A stretch of 64,000 bases of DNA from Macrobrachium rosenbergii. Its lineage: Eukaryota > Arthropoda > Malacostraca > Decapoda > Palaemonidae. The notes under the pieces were generated by a model, which was not told where the DNA came from, did not search any database, and saw only the letters and a list, made by a program, of their open reading frames with translations. Location of the stretch: assembly GCF_040412425.1 (NCBI RefSeq), contig NC_089755.1:49701298-49765297 (forward strand), given 5' to 3'. Positions 13,861-50,577 of the stretch are shown piece by piece (the stretch's first letter is position 1; every line of letters begins with the position of its first letter). The translations under genes were made by a program, and so were the position numbers.

Positions 13861-16576
13861 TAAATAATGTTTCCACCTGACACTGAAATGGACTATATCA
13901 AGCTTGTCAGTCAGTCAGGAATCGTAGGGCTGAAGGGACATCAATCATCAATAATTTTTTTCAAGTTATTTTTGCATTCACCTTGAAGATGCATTGTATA
14001 AACCTTTTTATATATAATATTTGAATTGAGAATTATATTTTATAACATCTGTATATGAGTGCTATTCATTGTTAATTAAGAACTACGGTGGGCTTTATTT
14101 TTATGATTTTGCCCAACTGTAAGGTAATGTACATGTTCTGCGCATGTTTACCATAGGCCAGGCTAGGCTATGATGTTTGTTGGATTGTATATTACAATGC
14201 ATTTTGACTTAAGATATTTTTGCCTTACAACAAGTTTATTGGAACATAACCCCACTGTAACTTGAGAAGCTTTTTTAATTAGCTAGTCACTTCTATTTAA
14301 TTTCAACACTCAATGATGGAAGCCTACACAATGCCTTAACACAACCTGGCGAACAGCTACAAAAATATAGATAAGGAAAATATTTCCCTTGGGGTAAAGA
14401 CAACACTGAATACTCCTTAAAACTAAAGGACCACAGAACTTGTAATAATCAAAAAAAGGAAAGACTTTCAAAGATATGAATGAATGGAAAAACCAAAAGC
14501 GTATATTACCATTGCCACTATTAACTACTGTAACCATTTTTGCTATTACATCACTCTCAAAATCCTTTTGAAATTAAATCTCATGGTAGGGATTCACAAT
14601 GTCAAAACTAAGCTGTCTTCAAGTTACTGTCAATAGAAAACATTGAATAAAGTGTTATGAAACAAAAAGTTCTCCTTCCATTTAGTTAAGTAAATGTTGT
14701 TAATGATAACTTGAAGATATCTGTCATCTAACAATGCTCAACTAACAGCTGTCTGCTCCAGTAACACATTGTGTATCATTAATTTACTGGGCAATTCTCT
14801 TTTTCCTTTGTGTATATGAACTTTATTACTGTAGATCATCCCACTGAAAAGTTTCTTGTTGATAGAGAGACAGAAAGACAGGGGGCATGCATTTGATTTG
14901 ATGCAAAAACTACCTTAAATAACTGAATATCTGAAGTTCTCAATTTGCAAAAAACAGCACAAAGATATACATACTGTGCATACATAAATGAGATTTAAAA
15001 CTAAGAAGCAGCCAACAGTTTCTCATGTGATCATTAGTCCTGCTGCTAAAATCTTCATTTCCATACAATTTCTGAGAAAAGACATGAAAAAGGTTAGTGT
15101 ACATTGCCCTCTTACCCTTACAAACTGAAATCAACTGGCATAATACAAGCTGGAAAATAGATACAGATTTCCCTGCAAAGACAAAATGACTTATACAGTA
15201 TAAAATAGCCTCATCACCTTGCTGTTGCATACATTAAAGTTTACCAGTCCACAATGAAACATCTCTTGCTAGCAATACTTGAATTCAGCTTCATGACAAT
15301 TTTGCTGAAGTAACCAGAAAAAAAATTTTCCAGATAATGAAAATGAACCCTTACTTTTTCAACACTACAATGTTTTCCTTTGCATAAACTCCAAGTAAAC
15401 CTCTTCTTTTAAATAATAGTTTTATTGAGGATACACTTTTGTGACTATATTTGTTTATGGATCAACTTCAAAGAAAACTCCCTTTTCTAATTAATACAAT
15501 TTTGTCAGAGATTGAACTTCAAAGGCAACTCCCAATTTTTTAGCACGGTGAAGGCCAAAAATGCATTTATCAAATAAAAGTGACAATTATATAAGCTTTC
15601 TACAATATTTTAGAAGGGTAACAGTGAAATCATAACTTAAATTTTGTGGGCCATATGCCTATGAAGGCCAGTGTTTCAGTGCTATTAAATTTAGTGAGAT
15701 CTAGAATTTCTTGGCCATTTCAGAGAAACTACACTGAATATCCATTTAGATGAGAAACAAAAAAACATAAAAGTTTTTTTTCCTAATACAAAGCGTCAAG
15801 ATTAAGATGCTAAAGTCTGAAACAGTAATTCATAACCTCATAGCACAAGGGCATCTGTTTACTAACATGAACCGTTAGGCTCAAATTGTATGTAGTCCAA
15901 ACAAAGTACTCAAATTCCCTTTGCATACAATTTCATGTTGTTTATCCTCATGATCATTTGCTGTCTTTTTTACAGTCCTACTGAGAAATTTTGAATAAAG
16001 CTCATCCACATGCACCTGAACCATGCAAGATGTAGTGTTTGAAGTCCACAAAATTAAAAAGCATAATTTTTAGAAACCTGGTAAAATTAAGTTATTTTAC
16101 TTATACCATCAAAATATGGAGCCAAATCTTTTCCTTCATATGCTAAGAAATCAAAACACTATCCCAGTTTACAAAACACAAGAATTTACTTCTCTCAAAA
16201 GAGGGAGAAGAGGTCAGTCACAGGTTGCCAATGCAAGAATTATAATAATAATAATAATAATAAAGAGAACTCTCGTCTTGTGAAAGCCATACAAGTGAGG
16301 TTCACAGCTCCTTGACAAAATATTACAACTTATACTAAAGTACTTTACAGTATTTAACAGAACAAGGACAAAAATAATTACTTGCCAGTATAAATATACA
16401 GGAATACAGTAAAAGACAAAGCTTCAAAACCAATATTGTTTTCTAATACAAATATACATGGGTTGAAGTACACATCAATAATTAAACAAACCTAAACTAG
16501 TTCCTTCCAGAATACTGTAATGTATATACAAAACTTTGCATATTTATATATTCACAGTTCTATGCTACTTAGTGAG
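13861..16576. other. AT-rich DNA downstream of the transposase-derived exon
   Basis: Presumably includes the 3'UTR of the exon ending at 16577, but no clear AATAAA was found close to the stop. A (TAA)n run lies at 16240-16263. Confidence 0.4.
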
Positions 16577-17586
16577 TTATAAATTGCCGTCCTGAAACTG
16601 TTCGAATACTATTCTTCCCTCAAATGGCCACATACCTAGTTCAAGAAATGTTTTTCTAACATTTCCATTAAAAATTCTATTTCTTATGGTGCTAATAATA
16701 AATGGAGCAAAATTCTCTTCCATGAGTGATTGTGATACATTGGCTGTGCACCACTCCCTTACAATTTTTCCCCAGTGACTGATGAAATAATGGACTACTA
16801 TCTTCTCAGCAGGACTAATGACAGATGACATGGCTCTGGGTACTAAGAGAAGATGAAGACCATGAGGCACAAAGTTTTGACACATCTCTGTTAATGGGAC
16901 ACTGGAAACATACTCACTTGTAAAGAGGGCTACAGGTTTTTGAACCTCGTGAGATTCGAGCCATGGTATAAAGACATCAGTAACAAATTCCGATATGCAG
17001 TCACTATACAACCATCCATTTGCTGATGAACCTATCACCCATTCATTTCCACCTGAAGTATTTTTGAGGGAAGCAAAAAGTTTCTCTGGGATTACCATAC
17101 GTGGGAATATTATAATCCCAGGGCCAATCTGTCCCTCAGCATTAAAAGTAAACAAGACAGAAACAGTATCTTTTTCATTTGAGCAAATTTTACTACTAGC
17201 AAACATCTTGTGAAATTTGATCTGCCTTGTCTGTCTGTCAAGGAAAAAGTTGAGCTCTTGCATGTAAAAAATTCTACCATCATGAGCACTACAAAAGGGT
17301 AACATTTCACCTTTAACCTTGTTAATCCATAATGCCACCTCATTTTTTGCAGGAGACGACAACTGCTGTTTTTTGGCTTTGCTGTGGAACAGATGTCCAT
17401 ACGAAACACTAAACTCCTCATACCACTTTTGAAGATCATCTTCCCAATTCCATTTATTTCCATAACCTTCCATTTCCATGAGTTGTACTGCTGTGTCCTT
17501 TACATTATCACTTGAAGATGGTAATCCAATTTCTAATAGCCTACATAGCAGGGGCTCTATCTTGGCCAAGTGTTCACGCAAGTTTC
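16577..17586 (-). CDS. Exon derived from a pogo/Tigger-type DDE transposase with lost catalytic residues
   Basis: A single exon open for 335 codons plus two bases, from acceptor attatttttcctag at 17587 to stop TAA at 16579-16577. Numbering residues from the TTG codon at 17581: residues 47-70 (WEDDLQKWYEEFSVSYG) match the end of a CENP-B-type helix-turn-helix, where pogo proteins have W-x-x-x-F-x-x-R-Y/H-G. Residues 99-265 follow the DDE_1 pattern (DTVSVLFTFNAEG; NGWLYSDCISEFVTDVF). The three catalytic positions are changed: Q108 for the D of N-x-D-E-T, T221 for the D of L-L-D-N, and E259 for the D of Q-P-L-D. No stop or frameshift is present, so this is not simple decay. No separate upstream helix-turn-helix exon was found, so the full protein is unknown. 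Probably a domesticated exon; otherwise a young, inactive copy. Confidence 0.75.
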
Positions 17587-18726
17587 CTAGGAAAAATAAT
17601 AAGACTGGAAATATACACTGACCAAGTCAATCATTTTAATGATATCATATATCTACAACACTAGTTTTTCATACAAACACAATCACATATACATGCCTTT
17701 ACTCATGTCTAAAATGTTCACAGGTTCACCCTAGATCTTTGGGTATGTTCCCACCAATTCCCTCACTTTCTGTGAAAAATGAGTGTGGGGCAGCAAGAAT
17801 TAAGGACCTGGAATAATGGGTTTGTATGGAAAAACTTTATGCTGAGCTGTTTTTACTAAAAAAAAAAAAAATTATTTTCTTATTAAAGCTCACCAGATCA
17901 CGCATCGCCTATTTCTAGGGACTTAGAAACCCCATTCCTATTTCCAGGGACTTGGGAATCCCATTCACACCAACTTGCTTTGTTAAGTGTGTGACATTTC
18001 CATTGCCATGCTCATTCCTGTGGATCACATAATGGCTACTTCACTTTCATGTCCTGTGTGATAACTAATAAAAAGCCAGTCTGGAGAAGGGAAGGTGACA
18101 TTCTATGATTCTATGATAAGTGGGTTTGTACTTGTTATATAAACTTTAATTTGTTAATCACAACCCCATATTCATATAAGACTTGAATGCCAATTTAGGA
18201 GAGATGATAGTCACTATAACCTTCCCAGCAGTCATGTGAAGGCGGGATTAGTGGAGAGTAATGAAAAAGATGATAACAGGGCAGCATCCAGGGATATCAC
18301 CTGTTACAGCTATAGCTATTTGCAGGCAAAACACTGATAATTATATGGTGATTAGCCTCCAAGAGTATGTGGCTGAGTAATGACCGGCAACATCTGCTTT
18401 GACGATTTGTAACCCTGACAGCCAGGCCTCTCAAGAAGGCCAGAGAGAAGAGATGAAAGTTAAGTTACGATGAGTTGGATGAAGACAAAGGAGCACAGTC
18501 CCTCCCTATTGTTAATGGATAATCAGCTGCAACAACTGGTCCCAAAAAGAATACATCTGAATGTTTACAAGTCAGATTTCTCAAACAGAGCTTATTGACA
18601 GTAAAATGGCATTACCAAGTTCCTGCTGAAACTTTGACATCAAGCTCCCAATTGTACTTTAAAGTGCAAGAGATGAGGAAAAAGCAATTCTTCAAATGCT
18701 TTCACCTAAACGAAACCTTGTGATTA
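17587..18726. other. No coding exon seen upstream of the transposase-derived exon
   Basis: Searched on the minus strand for a CENP-B/pogo helix-turn-helix exon; none recognised here or up to the RFX-like stop at 20980. If the transposase exon is expressed, this is probably intron. Confidence 0.5.
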
Positions 18727-19074
18727 CAGGCAGTCCCTGGTTTACGACAGGGGTTCCGTTTTCACGCCGAGTCGTAAACCGAAAAATCGTCGAAAATCGT
18801 CAAAAATCATAAGAAAACCTTACTTTTAATGGTTTGGGTGCATTGAAAATGATGTAAACTGCATTTTTATTGAGTTTTTCATCAAAAAAACCTTCAAATT
18901 ATGATTATTCTTCTGTTTTGGAGCCATATTTCTTCCGTCGGATCGGCGTACGACGCTTCGTAACCCCGGAACATGTGTCGTAAACCGGGAAATAATTTCT
19001 GATGAATATATTTGAAAAGCGTCGTAACCTCGGAACATCGTAAGCCAGAACTGTCGTAAACCGGGGACTGGCTG
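18727..19074. mobile_element. Pogo/Tigger-like MITE, copy 2
   Basis: 348 bp, same family as copy 1, flanked by TA. It differs by several substitutions and lacks about 17 bp of the first CGTCGTAAGCCGG block. It lies between the RFX-like gene and the transposase-derived exon. Confidence 0.8.
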
Positions 19075-19194
19075 TAATTGGAGCAGCTAAGAGACTGTAT
19101 TCTTGGAAATTAGTTTCTTTTGTGACCATGCTGAGAAAAAGCAAGAATACAATTTCTGAGTTCATTGCAAATACCTGTAACTCTTAATCACTGG

Positions 19195-19395
19195 ACAAGG
19201 ACATGATCATTTAGCTCTCATATGTCTGGTCTGAAGGATTAGTCTTTATTAATAATGAAGTTAGATTTTACTTATAATTGGGTTAACAATGGAGGTTCTG
19301 ACAATTTCTTGAACTGATATTTCCAAAACTTGGCATTTGTTGTCAATTATATACTGGACATTCACATAAAAAAAGTTAAGGTCCTTCCCATATAC
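19195..19395 (+). repeat. Dispersed repeat family B, third copy
   Basis: Shares gtctttattaataatgaagt and catttgttgtcaattatata with copy 1; front block missing. Confidence 0.55.
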
Positions 19396-19689
19396 GAGGT
19401 TGAAGCAGAGACAGTAAGATAAAGTGACTGTAGCTGGCAGAACCAGCAGGCTATTTTGAAAAAAAAAAAAAATAAAAAAATCAGGATCAAAGTCAAGACC
19501 AACAGGTGACCACTTCCTTGAGTAGGTCAAATTCCCACACAAGGTATGATGTTACTGACAGGTACTGAAAAGGAAAGCGCCCAAAGAAAGCTAAATTCAT
19601 GGGTCAAATGGAGGGGCTGCTTCATGAAAAGGTTCATACTGTAGCCCTACAAAGCTCCTCAAAACTGCAACTAAATATGAGCTATAAGG

Positions 19690-19775
19690 TTTCATAGATG
19701 TTTTTTGAACACTTGTCCGAGATATCTAGTCATGTCTTAAATACACTTGTCCGAGATGCTTGGTCATATCTTATT
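19690..19775 (+). repeat. Imperfect tandem duplication, about 37 bp x 2
   Basis: acacttgtccgagatatcta followed by gtcatgtctta, twice with substitutions. Confidence 0.8.
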
Positions 19776-19826
19776 GTCTTGATAAACACTAAAATCCATC
19801 ACAGGGTAGGTGATGGGTGAAGATAT

Positions 19827-19930
<104 letters not shown>

Positions 19931-20396
19931 CTTTAATGACACATAATGAAAATTTCTGAAACTACTTCTAAACTGATTTTTTGTATTAAATTTCTGAATT
20001 ACTATTATAAATATTAAACTGTTTACCAGACTGCAAACTGTCACCTGACTTTACTTTTTACAAAACAAATATATACTTTTAATTAGTTTATAAAACAAAT
20101 ATGTACTTTTAATTCATTACACTTCCTCCATATATCACAATACATTTTGTTACTAGACATTATTCACTATAATATTTTCATTACTCTACATGGAATTCTG
20201 TGTTCTGTGTCCTATTAAGCAGTTTAACAAGACCACTTTAGTCAAATTTCTGGACTATTAAAAGGACTGCCCTTAACAAGAGGATGGTAAAATTAAATTT
20301 AAAGAAGCTGAATGGCTGGAGGACACCAGGGTGAATATATATATAGTAACAGGGAGAGGGCAGTTCTGCTGGGGTTGAAGAATGCTGCACAGAACT

Positions 20397-20402
20397 TTTA
20401 TT
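20397..20402 (-). promoter_or_regulatory. Candidate poly(A) signal of the RFX-like gene
   Basis: AATAAA on the minus strand (TTTATT on plus) about 580 nt after the stop. The 3'UTR is AT-rich and similar hexamers arise by chance, so the true cleavage site is uncertain. Confidence 0.3.
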
Positions 20403-20979
20403 AATGTCCTACAGTGCTGTGTAAGCTACACAGTTTGCATTAATGACACCCCAATACACAGTGTTGCAGTCCAGAAACTCATTCTGTAATTTTTTCTGTA
20501 CTATTTATGTCTAGGGTCCCAAAACTATCAGATATTATCAATCCTGACTGGAAGACACAGAGTATAATGTTACCTGTACTATTATTTTTAGAAATTAATA
20601 CATGAATACTTTTCAAATAAGTTAAGCACAATTTTGGGATATCAAATGCTATTTCATGTATGACAGAGGTTAGAATTTTTCACTTTGTTAATAAATAAAA
20701 AGAGCACCATGGCCAAAATGCATTTCACACTACTAACCATTTTTTATAAGATTTAAATTTTTTATGTAATAAAAAAGAGAGTAAACATGAAACTAATATT
20801 AAGCAAGTTGTCTACCAGAAACTATTTTTTTTAATTAATGCAGCATATAACGTAAGTGAAAACTACACCCCTTATGTATAATAAAAGTTACGCTGAAATC
20901 GATTACCGCACAAAAAACTGCTGAAGTTCTTAGTGTTGATGAGAGAATATAGGAACAATATCCAACTACACTAACACTA

Positions 20980-44661
<23,682 letters not shown>

Positions 44662-44668
44662 CTTCAGC

Positions 44669-44677
44669 TCACATCAT
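44669..44677 (-). promoter_or_regulatory. Two-codon upstream ORF before the start codon
   Basis: The 5'UTR part of exon 1 contains ATGATGTGA (Met-Met-stop) ending seven bases before the main ATG, in another frame. Such minimal upstream ORFs can lower initiation at the main start. The sequence is visible; an effect is inference. Confidence 0.4.
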
Positions 44678-44861
44678 CCAAATCTGAGGAGTAAGAATAG
44701 ATGCAGTCATTTAAAAAATTACTGAAAACTGAAAATGAAATTCTACAAGTTTAAAAGTCAAGCACTGTATGGTGTGCCTAGTTAGCAAGACAAAAGAAAA
44801 TACTGTATAACTGGCAGTTAACATGATCAAAATTAAGGAATTGCAATTTCACCTTGCTATT

Positions 44862-45355
44862 CCAGTAACATGGTTCATTTTCTGGATATCTTTAGGCCCA
44901 TCATGCTGTTCCACTGTTCCAAGTCCCATTTTTGGTCATTCCAAGGAAGAGCTCTGCACAGAAAAATTGTTTACTAATGGCAATTTTTGACTATATAGAT
45001 AAGGGTGTCTATGATCCAGTACATGAGAGATATTTGGACAAATATTCCGAAATAAAAAATTTGCCATCTTTTGTTCATTTTCCTTTTTTTTTATCTTCAT
45101 CCCCCAATGGGCTGATACTAAATATGGAGGATGAAAGTTGAATTAACAAAAGATGTTAAATTTCTCATCTTGGAACATTTCACAAATTATCTCGCCTGTA
45201 CTACATCAATCACATACACCCTTATCTATATTGTCAAAAACTGTCATTAATAAACAATATTTCTGTGCAAAAAGCTTCCTTGGAATGACCAAAAATGGGG
45301 CTTGGGGTGGTGGAATAGTGTGATAAAGATATCCACAGAATGAACCATGAAAAAA
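44862..45355. mobile_element. Foldback/MITE-like element A
   Basis: Long imperfect terminal inverted repeats: 44865-45010 (ggttcattttctggatatct, then ccatttttggtcattccaag, then agataagggtgt) against 45205-45350. The middle has no coding potential. It lies just upstream of exon 1 of the RFX-like gene. Ends were placed by eye. Confidence 0.65.
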
Positions 45356-45454
45356 CATAAGAGCCTAGTTAAAGGGGCAAGTCAGTAAGATAGTTGGGAA
45401 GCATAAGGCTATATGGAGTGTGTTAAATGGCAAGAAAGTGGGGGCACCCAGGGG

Positions 45455-45545
45455 GCAAAGGGACACTGCAAATCCCCTTTAGTAATACATGTGGTGCATT
45501 GACAGCACTAGCCCACTTATGGGTATAAGCTATACGGCAGGCTTG
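45455..45545 (+). repeat. SINE-like 3' tail fragment
   Basis: aaagggacactgcaaatccc followed by gtgcattgacagcactagcc matches the tail of the same SINE-like family. Confidence 0.45.
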
Positions 45546-45573
45546 GCTTGGTTAATACCGTAAGCGCAGCCTA

Positions 45574-46136
45574 TGGTAATCCTGCAGTTTAGGGGTCAAA
45601 ATTCACTGCTTCCTTGTGTGTGTTTAAATTTTCATTAACATTTTCAATTTCTTCTTTTATCTTCTGCAGACTGAAGAATATTTGCTACAAATAATCAGCA
45701 GTTTATCTGCTTACAGAAGCAGAGATTGTAAAAAAAAAAAAAAAAAAGGGAATAAAGCTCTGCACTTCATACGAATAGTTCAGTGTGCACGCAACTGTGT
45801 TTGTAGAGTGACGCTTAGGAACCAGGTAGGAACCTGGCACGGGCTCTCACTCTTCGATAAATCTGAAAAAACGAGCAGTTTACATGCTTACAGAAGCAGA
45901 ATGATTTTCTCAAAATTCTAAGGGTCTGTATCCCCTAAGACATGTTTCTGTTCATTTACGTTCCCCCCTTTATTCCCCCATTCTTTTTTTACAATCTTTG
46001 CTTCTGTAAGCAGATAAAACTGCTCATTTTTCACCGTTTTCCACGATTCAATAAATATTTGATAAATCTGTGTGCTGATCTTGACTTTACATAATGCAGA
46101 GAATTTGGACCCCTAAACTGTAGGATTACCCAATAT
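45574..46136. mobile_element. Foldback/MITE-like element B
   Basis: Arms 45574-45745 and 45975-46135 are imperfect inverted copies (aatcctgcagtttaggggtc against its complement; gcagtttatctgcttacaga against its complement). A third partial copy of the inner motif lies at 45874-45903, and an A-run at 45730-45747. Different sequence from element A, though adjacent. Confidence 0.65.
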
Positions 46137-46329
46137 GAATTCAACCAAAATTTAATCATACGGGAGACTAACTTAATGGCTATGACAACTTATGCTAACC
46201 TCTGTGGAGAAGTACACAAACTTCTAAGACCTACTGCAGGCCTAAGGAGGCTTGCCTATTGTTGACAGCAGCAACAGGAGTGACCAGGCCTAACCTCTAC
46301 TTATATCTAAAAATTCTGGTCATTCACCT

Positions 46330-47040
46330 ACTAAACCCTGAAGTTAACGTAACCAAAGTTACGGGTACGACAACCTGGCACGTGCATAAATCAAAAGGGC
46401 ATCGGTAAACCCAGGCCTATATACTTGAGGCTGACCTCCTGACGTGTTAACGTTGATTCTAGGGTACAGTAGTGAGGGCAAGGCGTTCAAGAGTGTCTGG
46501 ACGTCGCAACGCGCTTGAGTCAAGTCAACACTGGCAACAGGAGCAGCATGACAACAACAACAAGTCCCATTGTACGCGAACTCATGTTTAATTAACGTTT
46601 GTTGTGAGGAACCTGAGGAATCAATGCGAACTCCTCCTCCTCCTCCTCCTGAGGGAAATTACTGGGGCAATCTCCCGTCAATTGCCGGCTTTTCAATTCG
46701 TGGCAAGGGCTGCAAGTACGACGAGCCACACGGAAGTTACGAACCCGAATGAAAATCGGCACCGAACCGTAATCATACGTCGTTAAATGGTAGAAGGTTT
46801 CAGTAGACATTGGCTGCTACAAGCTCCCTCGGAGGTCAACAATCGCCAGGCGAAGACAGGCAACTACTACTCCCAAAATCGCCCTTATCAAGGCTCTGCA
46901 AAGGACTAACAAGAGTTATTTGGACGTCTAAAGCAACGTACTTGTTCCTGTCTATCGCTGTCACACATGTAAACAAAGCAGAATCTCCTCTTGAAGGAGA
47001 TATCAGGTTCGAGTGTGAGCGTACTCCTTCATAAACAAGT
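46330..47040. promoter_or_regulatory. CpG-dense segment, possible promoter or first exon of the minus-strand gene
   Basis: CpG dinucleotides are common here (for example gacgtcgcaacgcgc near 46500) while the flanking kilobases are AT-rich and CpG-poor. It lies 1.7-2.4 kb upstream of the first coding exon, which must be preceded by a non-coding exon because it begins at an acceptor. It also contains a CTC trinucleotide run (46630-46650) and short open frames on both strands that match nothing I know. The promoter role is inferred from position and composition only. Confidence 0.35.
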
Positions 47041-48648
47041 CTTGCGCCATTTGCAAACTACTGAAGAAAACAAATGCTGCTGCTGCACAGGTTAAAACGT
47101 CCATGTTATCGTACTATTTCTTTCATAGCATCCGAGTAAGCAAGAAAATGTTCATATTAACACCGCATTTGCTTTGCATGCGTTCTTTAATGTTGTTAAT
47201 ATCAGTATCAACCAGAGAGACAGGGATCATAATAGGTGACCGCACACTACTACTACTACTGTACCTGATCAATATATCATGAGAGGCATTTCAAGGCTGT
47301 CGTTTTTGTTACCATAAATTAGTTGTTATTATTAACAATGTATTTATAAACATACTCCTAATCATTTTCACCGAGGCGAACATGATTTCCTTGACTCACT
47401 ATTGTCATAATATTACCTGTTACCAAAAGACTCAACCTGTAAGACATGGCCATCACATTGCCTCCCTGCCAAACGTAAGATAAAGTTGTGATGATTGTCT
47501 TTTGTAACAACCATTTTGATTCATTTCCTATATATTATTGGGGTTTTAATAACTTATTTAATGGGAATTTGTGTTTATTATGGTATATAAATTCTTATGA
47601 TGAATTTTTATAAGCATAATCTAATGTCAAACAATCCGTAAAGTGGAGCTTACAAAACACAATAAGATGATTAGCTCAGTAGCTCATTATATTTATGTTA
47701 TTGTTTGATTGACACGCTGCATTTAAAATATTGCAAAATGTCCCATCATTGCTAAATTAAGAAGATACAGCCTGACACTGTTCATTCTACTATCAAGATT
47801 AGTAATCCATAATCTTACATTTTATTTTTCTGATTATGACACCCATATGCTTCTCATTTTTCCAATACGATTTCTCTCCAACTGGTGAAGCTTGTGGCCC
47901 TGCCTGCAATGTTTTGTTAAAGGCAAAAACCATTCACAACTGTAATTACAAAAAAAAAACTTAATCTTCGCTACTCAGACGAGATATTGCTATTCAAATG
48001 ATAATAACGAAACAAAATGCAACTAGTAGAGTAACATAAGACTACCTGGAAATAACCATCACACTGAGGAATCTTGTCTTTCTATAAAAATAAAAAAAGA
48101 TTGCACGACTGACAAAACTAAAACATCAGCTGAACGCAAGGAACCTAACCAGTTCCCGTTAACCTGTCAAGCTCAGTGTGGATGGGATAGGTCAGGGCCG
48201 CCGCTGGATCGTAAGGGACGGTAAGGAGGGGGTTTTAACGCGGGTGGCACCACCGTCCGGCCATTTTCTTTTTGTGAGGGCAACACAGACGTTTTTAGGA
48301 TTTATAAACTAATGACAACAGTTGATGGTTCTTTATTGCATATAAAAATGTGATCTATGCATAGATATCGAGTTGCGAGGTCGTAATTTTTATATGCATA
48401 TATGTATAACAAAGGGAAAACAGAATCAAAGTAGTATTACATGAAGGTTAAATCACAATGTTGGGTTGCACTAAAGCAGTTATCGCAAATGTTTCAAGTG
48501 CCATTTAATACTCGCTGAAACTATCTTCCACCAGCATTTTGTGCAAACCCCCCCCCAAAAAAAAAAAAAAATAACTGGACATTTTGTAAGAAAGGAGTAA
48601 TATTGGTGTTTAGGACTGTAGATATATATGATGCCACAGCTCTTAGCA

Positions 48649-48677
48649 GGATATCTATTATCTATCTATCTATCTAT

Positions 48678-48738
<61 letters not shown>
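48649..48738. repeat. (TCTA)n then (AT)n microsatellite
   Basis: A few TCTA units, then about 29 AT units. Confidence 0.95.
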
Positions 48739-48740
<2 letters not shown>

Positions 48741-49516
48741 AAAAAACAAATTTTCTCATTAATTCATATTTATGATGGACCTCGCACACATCCATTTTGG
48801 GAAAACCTTTTTACATGCAAGGTTGACTTCCATAACCTTTACTATGAAGTCCCTTAGACTGATATGAAGAGCTAAATTGCAAAGTTTACCCAGCTTCCAT
48901 AACAGCTTTAATGTATACGTCAGTGGATTTCCAGAATATAAAGTTCAAGCTTTTTTCGTGGTAACTTTTAAGTTTTATGAAATTAAACTATATGAAATGA
49001 TAGGTATTTCTCAATGTGGAAATGATGGTGCGAAAAGAATACAAAATTGTCCTTCCGATTGTTGGCGTTGAAAAGCTCTGGCCTTAGGCCGGTACGGGTT
49101 CTTGTTAGCAGCAGTTAGGAAAGGCTTCAGACAGAGGTGGAAAGTTCCCCTATTGCCTTGAGGTAGTCTGTGGCTGTACAAGGAAGAAGAAGACGGTGAA
49201 TCCTCGGCCTAGCGACAGGGATCCTAAGCGGATTAAGTTGGCCAGAGCTGTAGGCTACTTTCATCTCGCGTCCGAGTTGGAGGTTCCCAGTGAGGGCAAG
49301 ACCCTTGGAAAGCTGACAGGTGGATATTGATTTATATCGCTCCCATCGGGGCACACTGAATTCAGCACTGCTCAGACAGCTTTTTCAGGGATGCTCGAAG
49401 GAGCAAGAGAAGATGCGCTGAATGCTAGACGCAGTCGGTACATTAACTTACGTGCCCAAATCTCGTCTGTGGTATGGAGTTAGCAACTTCATCCCAAGAT
49501 GGATAGCACCTTCTGG

Positions 49517-49541
<25 letters not shown>

Positions 49542-49547
<6 letters not shown>

Positions 49548-49641
49548 GACCTTCTACCCAAGCCCTCTCCACTCCTTCCTCCCCACTTATTCTTACCACA
49601 TGTCCATACCATCTCAATTTGTCTTCAAGGGCACAGAAGTG
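49542..49641 (-). mobile_element. Non-LTR retrotransposon C-terminal scrap
   Basis: Minus strand reads HFCALEDKLRWYGHVVRISG then EEGVERAWVEG. K-L-R-W-x-G-H-V-x-R is the common tail motif after the reverse transcriptase domain of RTE/Jockey-like elements. A short (TC)n run abuts it at 49518-49547. Confidence 0.5.
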
Positions 49642-50497
49642 ATTTGCCTTTAATTTCACGATTGCTGTCTGACCTGTGAGTCAAGGTGAGCCCTAGCAAG
49701 TCCCATAAAAAGAGAGCCAGCGTTCTTACTCTGTGTGCATCAGACCTTAGAGGCCTGATTCAAGCAGCAATGACTCATAATGTTATACAACATTCATGGA
49801 GGATTTTAAATTACATTTCATCGCTCATGATATGAGGAGCTACAAATAATAAAAATCAGGGTTGACCTTATTCAACTCAATCTTGTACAGGAAACACACC
49901 CTTGTTAAAGATAGAGCCAAGCCTTTTGGTACTTGTTTCGTATGTTAGTCTTATCACGAAGACAGACAGCTTCCCTGTAGCTCTGTGCACGGAAGGAAGC
50001 TAGAAGAACTTTGATAACTGTGTATAAAGGAAATATAAGATTCGTTCTGTCATCCCAAAGTCGAACCACGAACTGGAGCAGATAGCAAAACTTAGTGGGG
50101 GACAAAATTGGTATTAAATGATTGAATGAATTAGGAAACATCTCCATAATCCTAGTTTTCACTGATGAAGAAGATTCCTCCATGGAAAGCTTCAAAGGAA
50201 TATAACAACACCCATGTATGAAAAAACACACATTTACAGATGTATAGGCTACATACAAACGTATGAATGTGTACATTCGTAGACACATGTACAACTATGT
50301 CACAGATCCAGTTGTTTAAAGGTGCTTTTATACGTATATTTCAGTTGTTCCTAAACTGAAGACTGCAGCTTCAGTCGGTCCAGACTATCGATTCAATCAG
50401 CTGTTTTTTTTTTATCAGTCAGGCCCTTTAATTCTTCCCCCTGCTTACGTTTTCCCCAATCCCACGGATCGTCCGCTTTATTCAGGATTGGACACTC

Positions 50498-50526
50498 TTC
50501 ATTCTTTATTTATTTATTTACTTATT

Positions 50527-50577
<51 letters not shown>

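Noticed and set aside
18826..19165. Overlapping minus-strand frames of 70-86 codons
   Set aside because: They translate MITE copy 2; similar frames appear at copies 1 and 3.
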